Assembly: GCA_019671135.1 (NCBI GenBank)
Contig: JAHRHY010000006.1
Coordinates: forward strand, 1-64,000
DNA: 64,000 nucleotides
Reading direction: 5' to 3'
DNA from: Linnemannia hyalina
Lineage: Eukaryota > Mortierellomycota > Mortierellomycetes > Mortierellales > Mortierellaceae
Part shown: positions 45,962 through 58,900 of the stretch, piece by piece
Position numbering within the stretch: the stretch's first letter is position 1
Layout of the letters: each line of letters starts with the position of its first letter
Notes under the pieces: generated by a model
Seen by the model: the letters and a program-made list of their open reading frames with translations, nothing else
What the model was told of the DNA's origin: nothing
Databases searched by the model: none
Position numbers and translations under genes: made by a program

Positions 45962-48900
45962 GTGGGCCTCGGCTTTTTGCTCCAATCAGACACGGTCTGG
46001 TCCTGGCATGACCGTGACACCTCTCTCGTTTTCTCGTTCTCTTCACTCAATCTCGCCTAACCCTAAAACCCGTTTTTGTTACTGCATTATGAAAGTGTGC
46101 CCTGCCCCTTCTCCCTTCATTTCGCACAAACCCAGCGCCGGGACAGGTCGGTCAGTTGGTCAAGCAGGTCAAAAAGGCAATTTACTTTCCTGTGTCCGCG
46201 ATGACCAGCCAACGGATTATCTATCCACATACAAACGCACATACACAGCTAGACCTAGCTGCGGGGTCGGTTATTTTGTTCATGTCGTTTATTTGTTTGT
46301 CTATCTCTGTCTCGCTCTGTCTTGTCCGTTGTTCTTTGTCTTCTGTTCCAACATCCTTGATAATTTTTTTCTTTCTCGATCGTTCAAACAAAATGCCAGA
46401 AATAAACTTACTAAACCAATTGACCTACTGCACTTGTACCTTTTATTGTTGTTGACTCCTGTTTTCATTTTTGTTGGAGGGAACATCCAACAAAAGAAAA
46501 AAGGGAAAGGGGGGGTTACAATACCAAGGTCAAAAAAAAAAAAAAAAAAAAGAAGGGAGGGAAAAAAAGAGGAGTGGAGTAGTCGGAAGGAGGCGACTGT
46601 CTGAGGAAACAAAAAAGGGAGAAAAAAGAAGGAATGACAGTGAATGGAATGGAATGAATAGATGTGCGTAAACAATGGGTGTCTACCAATTATCCAGAAT
46701 AGGATCCAGCCTTTTTTTCTTTCTTTCTCGTTTGTGCGCAAGGCTCCACCCTCCAGCCCCCGCCATTGAGTCCAGTAGACTCGACTCCACAAGGCTTGTT
46801 GTTAAACTATGTATGAAAGTGTGCATCGCAGTTTGCACAGTCTAACGGAATGCAATTAAAAAGTGTCCAAAAGAAATGAGTTCAGCCAACGAAGCAAAAC
46901 CGAACCAAACCAAACTAAAAAATAAGCAAAGCCAGCTTTCAAGTCAGCCTGCGAAGCGAATAAGCCCAATCCCTATGGCTAATCTATGGCACCCCCTTCT
47001 CCTTTTCATTCATCGCCCGTTTCGCCATTGCTATTTTTTGTTCCCTTTTTGCCTGTTGTGCACATCAATCCAAGATGGAGGTGTTTGCAGATGGTGGATG
47101 AATGATCCTGTCACGCCTTTGCCCTTGGAGGTGCAAGAGGTAAACGAAAGACAAGCCTTCCCTCTTTGGTCTAGTCTTTCTTTTTTGGCTCTCTTTCTTT
47201 GTTTTTTTTATGTTTGCTTGTCCGTCTTTTGGGGCCACCACCCTCTTCTCTCCGTCTCCCTCCACTCTTGGGCGCACAAAGAAAAAAAGAAAGAGAGAGA
47301 AGGGCGCGCATGCACGAAAACACACATACACAAACAAAACAATCGAAGAGGCCTCGTGTTTTTCTCTCTTCCCCCTGTCTTTGTCCCCCTAACCCCTGTC
47401 CGTTTATGTTTTGCAGTTCAATCAATCAACCGTTGGAAGGGGGGCATCATCCATCATCCATCAACCCCATCATATATCACCATCTATCACCAAAACTAAT
47501 TTTAAGGAACGGGGCATACGCCCTCATTTTCATGCCATGTCATTTCGCATGTCATTCTTCCTGATGTAATAGAAAAGATGGAGGGAGTGTGGTTTATTCT
47601 GACTTGACCCATGCGCCAGTACTGATGGCTGACATACGTACCCCTGCTGCACGCACACATCCCTCGGTCTACTGTGCAATGCTTACTCTCCAATACAAAG
47701 AAGCAATCAATCGGAAGAGGGGAGGATTGGCAAGACATGAAGCCTAATGCTCGGAGTCGACGAAGAAGGGCACAACGGATAGGCTGTAGGTGGACCCATG
47801 GTTATACGCACACAGCCAAAACAGTAGGCTGACTAATGAAAGGGGTACCTCGATTGGATGCGCCCACAATTACACAGATGAGGCGAAGAAAAGCAACGAG
47901 CAAGGTACATACCCATAGAGATGTATTTTTGTCGAGAACCCGTTTTTGATGCGAGCATCAAGCGCAAGTTCAACCATAGCACCTGTTTCTAACCCGTCAG
48001 TAGAATAAAAAGAAACCAATGCTCCAGAACTTTATTTGTTCAGTTAATGGTGTTTTTACGGTTTATCCATGAACGATCACCGAGAATCAAAAGGCATACA
48101 AGAAATGCGAAAATGGCTCACACAACTAGCGGATAGTAACGCATGCTTAAGGTTATTTTTATCGCCCATCAGACAACACAAATCAAAAACAAAAACAAGG
48201 GCGAATAACATCGAGCATGCACAAGCATGTCAGCATCCAGATAGAAAACATTTGTATTCGCAATGGTCCAAGGTCGTTGGCCATATTCATTTGCGATCGC
48301 TTTTTTTTGTTTTAAATTAGTTGCCGCACTTTTTTTACGGATCGTATTACATGATTCGGTAGCACCCCATCTATCCATATCCATATCCATCCCCGTTGGC
48401 ACATGAGTTTCACAAAAATAAAAGGAGCGGAACTCTGTAGAGAAAAGATGAACGAGACAAAGTGCTCTGGTATGTAGATTGGTAACAAAGAACCCAGAAC
48501 AAAAGAAATGTGTGCATATCTATTTTGCCACCTTTCTCGTTTTTTTTGTCGCCTACATTTTTGCCGCCGCTTCTCGCTTCTGGTTCTCGGTCTCCCTCCG
48601 AACTCCTTGGATTTCCATTATTATCCTTTCCTATTGTCGTATTGTCTCCTTCTGGAATTCATTCACACCCTCCCCTCCATCTATTTTCTCACTTTATTGT
48701 TCGTTCTTATTGTTGCAACGATCACGCTTCCTTTTGTTATTATTGCTAAAGTCCTCTCTCTCTATTTCAGGAACAGTTGCAAGGATAGAATGAAGAGGAG
48801 TGTCCATTGGTCATTGCTATTGTTAGTTGGAAGGACGTGATCAGCAATATAGGTGAGATTGTGAGAAAAGCAAACGACGCTTCTTTCATCTCCTCATCAT

Positions 48901-51900
48901 CATCATCCTTGTGGATGGATTGGTACCAATAGGACAAGATGGGCACGTTATCAAGGGTAAGGAGGCTTGAAATGCAATTTAGGCAGAAACAAAATTATGT
49001 GATTGTGTGTGTGTGCCTGAATGGGGGGTTTTTTTCTCACACATTTGATTGGATACCGCATGTGACTCGTTGATGGGTGAAATGAAAGGAGATGGGCTGG
49101 TAGGCTGGTGGGGTTTTTTTTCTTTCCCTCGGGGTTTGCGAACACTCCGAACACAATCCCAATTAAGGGAAGGAGGGGCACACACACGCATACGCAGAGA
49201 AAGCACCGTTTGTTTGTATGTTGGTGACCGAGAAGACATGAAGGGGCTTACGAGAAGATTCGTAGAAAGTGGGAGAAGAAAAGTTTAAAAAAACGTTGGG
49301 TGAGGAAAAGCTGGGCCATGGTCGTAAACCATTGAGAAAAAGGTGGGTGAGAAAAAAGCTTTTTGTAGGGGTTTGTTCGTCCTTGGTCCGTTGCCGGACA
49401 GAACTTAGCAAACCTACACGTGATACATTCTGGCACTGAGAACAGAAACGCCACCAATATTTCTCTCTTGTGTAGTTTTACCAACCAACCAACCAAGACT
49501 GTCTGTCCTAGACCTACATACTGTTGTGAATCAAGTCTTCTGACGCGTGTTGTTGTCTCAATCCTACATCTCATTCATACACCCTGGTGGTGAGGACCCG
49601 AGTCAGTCACAAATGGTTGATTCTGTTGACGAAGCAATGTACTTTTCTTCTCAGTCAATAAATACGATGGCCTGAAAGACGTATGCATGTACGCCTCAAA
49701 AGTCTCACAATCATTTTTTTTTCACCCATAACCTCCATCTATCTGATGGCCTGGGTTGACACAAAGCTACTCAACAATAGAGAGTGTCTGAGAAGAGAAG
49801 ACAAGAGTCTGGGAACAATGAACAGGGGAGAAAACAGGTAGTCTAGTTGTTTATGAAGGAGATGTAAGGCGTAGGTCATCAATGAGTACCTTTGTTTTAG
49901 CTGTTCAGCGTGCATAGGAAAAATAAGATGTCAAAACAGCTATCAAGTACTGTGATTGAGACGGCGGACGGTACTGTGCATGCATGGCTGTGATGATTTA
50001 TGCAAAATATGTCTTGTCAATTGCCGGGGTAGCGAAATACGATGGAGAGAGTGTGTATGAGAGATGGGGTTGACTATCGACTGTCAAGCGCTCGCTTGGA
50101 AGGTACTCTCGCTCGGTCTTGGTGATCTGTGGTTGGAGCAAAGGGTAAACAAAGTAAGGTGACAGTGCCTGTGGTCAAGGTGAGGCGACATGCCCGCACG
50201 GGTAGCGTATATTTCGTAAAATGAAATAAAGAGGAAAGAGTAGTCTGATGTTGTTTTGGCTTGCGTGCAATGGGTTGTCGTATGTAAGAAGGGAAGATTA
50301 AGGCAGCATGTGTTTGAACCCTTGGGTTCATATTGGAAGAATGAATCCTTTTATTTGTTACTGCAGAGGTGCGAAAAAGGGTAGGTGTCGAGAATCATAG
50401 GATAGACGGAATGTCGGCTCGCTCTGTTCCGTAGACAACTAGTAGTTCGGACAGGAGAGGAGAGCGAGGGTGAGCAATTGTGTCTCTCTCTCAGTGTGCG
50501 TGTATGTGAGAAGGAAAGTAAGTCAGCGGGGTAGAAGGACATTACGCTTGAGCCAAGGAGATACAAAAGATTTCTCGGAATCAAAGGATAGAGTAAGGGT
50601 TATCTAATCCATCGATAGGATGAACAATGGAATGGTATGTTTGTGCTCTTGCGAATTGACGATTAGATCCTTTGTTCGTAGAAATTGATAACGAGTATGT
50701 GGTCGATGGACGGGCATAAGTCTTTTGCATCTATATGTAGAAGGACATAAGCCTTTCGTTTTTTGTTCCTGGGTCGGTTAGGATGCGGACGTAGTTGAGG
50801 GTTGCTCTCCATTTTGTCGCATACCACAGTGATATCAATGTCCATGGTCTGTGCCTCGTGTGGCTGACACGCCCTTCCTCTTCTTCCTCCGTTTCCGTAT
50901 CAGCGCGGCTCGGCAATTTGCTACAGCAACAAAATACGGTCAATAGAGCAAAGGGATGATTAACAATACAACTATCATGATAAAGTGATAATTGCATTTG
51001 CGTACTGTACGTGTGTGTGTGGCATTGGGGGACTATGGATGAAGGGATGGGGGATGGGGCAACGCATTCCCACCCCTCCCCCCCCCAGGGTGGCGAAGGG
51101 ACAGTGACAATGGGTATTTATTTGTTTCCTTTTACTCGTTGTTGGCAATGTCCAAAAGGAGACGATCCGTTCCCTCCGCCCTCCGCCCTCCGTCTCTTGA
51201 CAAGTGCCCTTTGTACAATAAGCGGGCGGGTGTAGTTGGCTCTCCCTTGACCAAGTAAGAGAAAGCCCTGCCTTGGATCTTGGGGCGGGCCGATAATGAA
51301 AAATCTTGGGGCGAAGAAAACGAATTGAAATCTTTTATCGCTTGACAGTCACCGTCTCTTTGGTTTGAACGTTCGTTTCATCCGAAGGCCAAAAGAGGAG
51401 TGTGTGTGTGCGTTTTTTCTTTTCTTTTGTGCTTTGTTGAGCTCACCATTCCATTTGGTGGCACAACCGGCTAGATGTGTTACCCACGTTGCCTTGGTTC
51501 TTGTTGGTGCCATTGCGCTAGGTTACTTTCTCATCAAGGGCTGATCAGTAACGCTTATCTTCTCTAGCATAATATATCCGAGCCATGGTCTGTACACACA
51601 TACACACATGCACACACACATTCGTTGGCATACCCAACACACTTTACTCTTCTGTTGACGCGATGTTGCAATCGTGTTGTTGTATGCCACGCCCCTTTTA
51701 TTTCTCTTATCCATTCCACTGACCCCTGTTTAGATTTACACGATTGATTACAAAGTAGTTACAGAGAGAGGATGCAGCAAATGTTGACCCAGGATTGGAC
51801 GTTGATTGATGAATATCCCTTTCTTCATTCTTCCTTCTTTGTGCAAAGGGTGGCAGGACAAACGTATCAAGGTGAGAACTAAGGGTTTGAAAGGTGTGGA

Positions 51901-52937
51901 TCGCAACCAACCAGGGGCCAATGCTTCCTTCTTTGGATCCACATCCCGCAACTTGGCGGAGTCCTTGACCTCCAGGTTTTGGTTGTGGAGAGGGGGAGTA
52001 AACAGAGCTGGGTTCGAGTGTGTCGCCGTTGGGTGTAGAGTTGGTCGAGCTTTGAGTGTCGAGTGTTGTATGTCCCTTGAACAAGAAGAGGAGAGTACAT
52101 TTAGTGGAATGGCGATGTTGCCCTGGATCAGCCTCAAATGTTGGGGGCATTGTCCTCTTTGGCTGGGTTTCATTCACAAAAAAAAGAATTTTTTATCAGT
52201 GAATCTGTAAATGAACACTCCAGCCGCAAACCGCATACGAATTGAATGCGGAATCTACCTATCATCGCACTTGTTACGTTGCAACAACATTTTCGCTTTG
52301 GCCCTCCCCACACAAAACAATCCTTTCTGTTAAAAGTGTTTGTTGGATAGATCCCCTTCCCTTTCCTTGAATACTTTTGGGTGTCCGCATCCTTTTTGTC
52401 CCTTTGTTATCCCTGTAGAGAGCACCGCTTAGATCGCACATACACAAAACTTATCTTTGCCTTTTTGTTGGTGGCATTTCATTTTTTTAATTTTTTTTTG
52501 GGTTCCCCTACTTTTTGCGGTATATTACTTTCCGGTTCTTTTCCTTTCTTATTTCTTTTTCTTCTATTCTCCACTCGCCCTTTATCCTCCTCCTCTCTCT
52601 CCTCTCCTTCCTCCTCCCGTTGCTCATTCCTCTATTACTCTCTCCTCCTTTCATTCCGCATCTCATTCCCTCTTCTCATTGTTTTTTTTCCTTGCATAGG
52701 CCCTTTGATTTTACCTTCCTCGCATAATCCCTTTCATTTTCGTTGCATATCCCATCCTCCTTCACCCCCAAAAACTTCTTTATTTCTTTCTTGACGATAG
52801 CAAACCATTGAAAAGTTGCATTCAATCTTGTCTATCGCCTCATCAAAGAAATACCTCCCACCTCCCTCTCCTCAAAGAAGTTACTTTATCTATCTCTCTT
52901 GACCGCAGAAAAAAAAACAACCATCACCATAACTAAT

Positions 52938-55900
52938 ATGACGACCACCATGCAGTCCAACAACCTGACTCGTCCTTTGGCCCTCAAGCAGGGTACCTCT
53001 GAAGTCTCGATCCTCGTTGCCTCCGATGTCTGGCTCGCTGCTGAGCAGTTGCGCGAGGAATTCTTGATCACATCGACCGAGTCTGCTGCCGCTGCCGCCC
53101 CCGTCGAGGGTGCTGCTGATGAGCAGGCCCCCGAGATGGAGCTCATTGCTCGCTTCCTCAAGTTTGCCACTGATAAGTGCGAGCAGGTAATATATTTTGT
53201 TTTTATCAATATCTATGCCTTATCAATTGGACAAAGGACATCCTGGATCGCAAGCAAGCAAGCAAGGAGAGGAAGGCTTGGGGGATCATTGGGATTGTTG
53301 AACGTTTTGTTTTACTTTTCTTGTTTTGGTTTGGGACCCGTTAATTTGTGTTACCATGGACGTACGATAATGTTTGCAAGGAAGGCGCGCACTTTTTATT
53401 CGATCTTTTTTTTTTGCCCCAACAAAGGAAGGATGTTGGACCCATGGATGATGGACGGGATCAGGATTGACGGAACAACAAGTAGGGGATATGATACACT
53501 TGAAACATCAATTGTTCATGGCGAAAGAGATGGGGAGAAGCAATTGAACGAGCAATTGGTACTCGGTTGTGCCTTTTGTCACTCTTCAATGGATTGACAC
53601 AGTTCTCGGAAGCAATTGAAGAAGAGGATGAGGGTGTTCGTTTATTGCAATAGCAGACTGTATTTCTTTCTTGATGACGGGACTCGTTCCCTGTGTCCTT
53701 GTTTGATTTTCTTTGGGGAGGAAGAGGGACTCAAGTTGGAGACGGAGGGAAGTGGAATGGATTGTGGGGGGAAAAGTCAGCAACAGCGGCAGGGGGCTTG
53801 CTTTTTCTCTTTTTCAATTGACGAACGAAAGGGGAGCCAAACCAAAGGGGAGGAGGGTTTTCTTTCTTTCTCTTCGACAACGATGACAAGAAGATGCGGA
53901 AGAAAATGACAGCTGAGGTTCTCTGGCGCTTCATTGTTTCCTTTCTGTTTTGTTTAAGTTGGGTGTGGTTGTTGTCGGTTGAGTGGGGCTGGAATCTTTT
54001 TTGGGAGCAACAAAAAAAGGGGGAAAGCAGCCACAAACTTTATTTTCAGCGGCAATTTGATAGCTCTGTTTCCCACGGGAGGAATTTTCGTTTTACTTCT
54101 GCTCAACAGAGCAAGAGCGAGGGAGAAGAAAGAAAGAAAGTAACATTCACTAACAACGTCTTCTTCACATCCTTTTCACCAATTAGAACGACCAGTCGCT
54201 CCAGTTTGTGCCTGTGTTAAAGACAGTGTTCCTGTTCTTCGTCACCAAATACCTCAGAGGAAATGATATCCACGTCGTCACCCGCGCCCTCACTAAGGAT
54301 ACCCGCGTTATCATCATGAACGCCTTCTTCTCTGCCCTGGCCTTCCTCCGCGCCATGGACGTCCTCTCCAACGATGACTACACTCCCCCAACCTCGGCCC
54401 TCTTTGCCGCCGCACACAACGGCTCGGCAAAGATCTTTGCCATCTTTGGCGGACAGGGCAACATCGAGGAGTACTTCGACGAACTCGCAGATATCTACAC
54501 CACCTACACTACCCTGGTCCAGGATTATATCGAGGACATGGCTGCCGTCTTGCGCGATCATGCTCGGTCTGAGGATGCTTCTGTTTTCCATTCCAAGGGA
54601 CTCGATGTCATGGGCTGGTTGAGGAACCCTGATTCCAAGCCTGATGTTGCTTACTTGGTTTCTGCTCCCGTATCGCTCCCTTTGATCGGTCTTGTGCAAT
54701 TGATGCACTACTATGTCATGCTCAAGGTACGCTTCGTTCTTGTCTTTCTGTTTTTATCATTATTGTCTCTTTTCTTTTGCGATCTTTGGAGAAGAATGCA
54801 TCTTCAAAAAGGAGTATGTACCTTCAATAGAAAAAGTCGCATGACTTTGTCTATCACAGCGATATTGACTAATACTCTTACCGACGGTAAATAATAATAG
54901 GTGCTCGATCAAACCCCCGCGCAGCTTCGCGATGTTATTTTGGGCTCGACTGGACACTCCCAGGGTATCATCTCGTCCGTTGTCATCTCCTCGTCTGCCA
55001 CTTTTGAAGACTTCCTTACCAACTCGCGCAAGGCCCTCGGTCTGCTGTTCTGGATCGGAACCCGCTCCCAGGAGGTCTACCCCCAAACCACGCTCAACCC
55101 CGCCATTCTCCAGGACTCGCTATCTAACAACGAGGGCAACCCCACCCCCATGCTGGTCGTCAACTCCCTCCGTGCCTCCGAGGTTCAAAAGTACGTCGAG
55201 GCCACCAACCGCCATCTTCCTGAGGATCGCAAAATCAAGATTGCGCTCATCAACGGACCCCGCTCATCCATCTGCACCGGTCCTCCTCAGTCCCTCTACG
55301 GTCTCAACTTGGCCCTTCGTAAGCTCAAGGCCCCCACCGGTCTCGAGCAGGGACGTGTTCCCTTCTCGCAGAGAAAGGTCAAGTTCTCGTCCCGTTTCTT
55401 GCCCATCACTGCCCCCTTCCACTCGTCTTACTTGGATGGCGTTGCAGCCCTGGTTGAGAAGGATATTGCCAGTTACGACTTGAGCTTCGATGCCAGTGCC
55501 ATGACCGTCCCTGTCTTCTCGACTGACTCTGGCAAGGATATCGCTGGATCTCCCACTATCACCATGGATCTTGTGAACCAGATTTGTTCCCTCCCTGTTT
55601 TCTGGGAGAAGGCAACTGCGATGGCTGGATTGACGCACGTGATCGATTTTGGCCCTGGAGGCTCCTCCGGCGTCGGCTCTTTGACGGCCCGCAACAAGGA
55701 CGGCACCGGTGTCCAGGTCATCCTCGCTGGCGCCACCGAGGGCGTCAACCGGGAGCTCTCCTACAAGCCCGACCTCTTTGACGCCAACCCTGCTGCCCTC
55801 CGCTACGCCCCCAACTGGGCCAGCGAGTTCCAGCCTAAGCTCGTCCGCTCCGTCACTGGCGAGATCCACATCGACACCCGCATGTCCCGCCTCCTCGCCA

Positions 55901-58900
55901 AGCCCCCACTGATGGTCGCCGGTATGACCCCCTCGACCGTTAACGAGGGCTTTGTCAGCGCCGTCATGAACGCTGGTTACCACGTCGAGTTGGCTGGAGG
56001 TGGACACTACAACGAGGCTGCTGTCCGTAGCAAGGTCAAGAAGATCATGCACCTCACCACCCCCGGTGCCGGTATCACCTTGAACACCTTGTTCATCAAC
56101 GTCCGCCAGTGGGGCTTCCAGGCTCCCTTGGTCCCCAAGCTCCGTCGCGAGGGTCTCCCCATGGAGGGTTTCTGTTGCGCTGCCGGTGTCCCTTCGCTCG
56201 AGGTCGCCAGCGAGTTCATTGCTGACATGCTCGAGGCCGGTATCCGCCACGTCTCTTTCAAGCCCGGTTCGGTCGAGTCGATCCGCCAGGTCTTGGCCAT
56301 TGCTGCCGCCCACCCCGAGATGCCCATCATTCTCCAGTGGACCGGTGGTCGTGCCGGAGGACATCACAGTTTCGAGGATTTCCACCAGCCCATCCTGGAG
56401 ACCTACTCTGCCATCCGTCGCCACCCCAACGTTGTTCTTGTTGCCGGATCTGGATTCGGTGGTGCTGAGGATACTTACCCTTACCTCACTGGTGACTGGT
56501 CTGTCCAGCTTGACTACCCTCCCATGCCCTTTGACGGTATGCTCTTTGGTTCCCGTGTCATGGTTGCCAGGGAGGGTATGGCTTCGCTCGGCGTCAAGCA
56601 GGCTATTGTTGATGCTCCCGGTGTCGATGATTCCGAGTGGGAGAAGACCTACAAGGGCCCCACCGGTGGTGTCATGACCGTTCGCTCCGAGTTGGGCGAG
56701 CCCATTCACAAGATTGCTACCCGTGGAGTCAGGCTTTGGAAGGAGATGGACGACACCATCTTTGGTCTCCCCAAGGACAAGCGTCCCGCTGCTCTTTTGG
56801 CCAAGAAGGACTACATCATCAAGCGCCTCAATGCCGACTTCCAGAAGGTAACTTTTACACTTTGCATCTGATTTGCTTACGGTGTCTTTGTACCTTGTTC
56901 GTTTTCGCTAACGATGCATATTTATTATTTTATGAATAACATAGGTCTGGTTCGGTAAGAAGGCCAATGGCAGTGTTGCTGACTTGCAGGATATGACCTA
57001 TGAGGAGGTTATCAATCGCCTCATGGAGTTGCTTTTCATCAAGCACGAGGAGCGCTGGATTGACCACTCGCACCGCAACCTCTTGGGTGACGTTCTCCGC
57101 CGCATTGAGGAGCGCTTTGTCGGTGTCGAGACGAACTCGATCGTTCAGACCTACTCCCAGCTGGACATCCCCTTCGAGTTTGCTCAGGAGTTCATCAACA
57201 CCTACCCCTTGACCCAGACCCAGCTCCTCACTACTGAGGATGTCGGATACTTCCTCTTCCTCATGAACCGCCGTGGCCAGAAGCCCGTTCCCTTTATCCC
57301 CGTCCTTGATAAGGACTTTGAGGTCTGGTTCAAGAAGGATTCTCTCTGGCAGGCCGAGGATTTGGCTGCCGTTGTTGACCAGGATGTCCAGCGTACCTGT
57401 ATTCTCCAGGGACCTGCCGCTGTCCGCTATGCCACCAAGGTCGACGAGCCCGTCAAGGATATTCTCGACGGAATCTTCCACAGCCACATTGCTTCCCTCA
57501 AGGAGCGTTACTACAACAACGACGATGCCTCTATCCCCCAGGTCGAGTACTTTGGCGGCAAGCCTGCTCGTTTCGAGGCTGCCTTGAACGCCATTGCTCC
57601 TCTTGTCAAGGTTGAGCACTACGACAATGGCAAGGTCAAGATGGTTGAGACCTCGATGTTGGAGTCGAGCCTCCCCAAGTCCGAGGACTGGCTCGAGTAC
57701 CTTGCCGGCCAGGATCCTTCTTGGTTCCGCGCCTTGATGACCGCCCCCACTGTCATCCAGGGTAAGAAGTTCTTGAACAACCCCCTCGCCCGCATCTTCC
57801 GTCCCCGTATCTCGCAGGCTGTCCACTTTGAGTACACCGAGGACAAGCTCCACACCGTCACCGTCTACGACCGTCGCTCCTGGTCGGCCTCGAGCAAGTC
57901 CAGCGACTTGTCGCCATCGCTCCGTGCCCGCCTCCAGCCCAATGAGCTTATTGAGGTTGTCTTGGTCGAGAAGAACGGCGACCGCTTGATCCCCTTCCCT
58001 CTCCTCTTCCACTACACCCCCGAGAAGGGCTATGCCCCCATCCACGAGGTCATGGAGGGCCGCAACGAGAGAATCAAAGAGTTCTACTACAAGCTCTGGT
58101 TCCCCTCGGAGGAAGGTCAGTTCAACAACTGCCTCGCCACCGATGCCTTCACCGAGCAGTTCATCTGCAACGGTGAGCAGGTCGACACTGCCGAGATCAA
58201 GGAGTTCTGCCAGGCTGTCGGTAATCAGGCCGAGCTCTATGTCGAGCGTCGCCAGAAGGTCGTCTATGCCCCCATGGACTTTGCCATCGTCGTCGGCTGG
58301 AAGTCTATCATCAAGGCTATCTTCCCCAAGTCGATCGATGGTGACCTTCTGAAGCTGGTCCATCTCTCCAACGGATTCCGCATGTTGGATGGTGCCGAGC
58401 CCCTGAAGCAGGGTGATGTTGTCGACACCATTGCCGACATCAACGCCGTTGTCAACAACGACTCAGGCAAGTTGGTCCAGGTCAAGGGAGTTGTCTTGCG
58501 TGACGGCAAGCGTGTCATGGAGGTCACCTCGGAGTTCTTGTACCGCGGCACCTTCACCGACTACCACAACACCTTCCAGAAGACTGTCGAGACCCCCGTC
58601 GAGGTCAAGTTGACCTCTGCCAAGGATGTCGCCGTCTTGAAGAGCAAGGAGTGGATCCAGTGGGCCGAGGGCGAGCACACCGTTGGTCCCAACGCCTCAT
58701 TGGTCTTCCGTCTCAACACCATTGTCCGCTTCAAGAACAAGACCACCTTCTCCCACGTCGAGACCACTGGTACTGTTACCATGCAGATCTCGACCAAGGA
58801 GCATGTTGAGATTGCTACTGTCAACTATAGCACCGACGAGGAGACCCAGGGTAACCCCGTCCTTGCCTACTTGAAGCGCTCAGGCTCGCCCATTGAGCAG

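Larger units (their letters stand above)
42677..52937. other. 10.3-kb gene-poor region between divergent zinc-finger and FAS genes
   Basis: I cannot support any gene here. Frames reach 207 codons (46,876-47,499, +) but are short, overlap each other on both strands, and consist of low-complexity pyrimidine- or purine-encoded residues without a domain. The sequence is rich in A/T runs, GA/CT tracts, ACA-type repeats and CAAC repeats. It contains at least one clear minisatellite. Likely contents are long 5' leaders and upstream regulatory DNA of the two flanking genes; non-coding transcripts are possible but unsupported. No tRNA B-box with a matching stem was seen. Confidence 0.5.

Noticed and set aside
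46876..47499. 207-codon plus frame in the gene-poor region
   Set aside because: Composition reflects pyrimidine-rich DNA; no family, no intron structure.
50663..50997. possible exon with an acidic run on the minus strand
   Set aside because: Two competing frames of 60-88 codons, no domain and no connected exons.
51707..52210. open frames on both strands upstream of FAS (156 and 134 codons)
   Set aside because: Neither has a recognisable domain; frames open on both strands over the same bases are common in this region.
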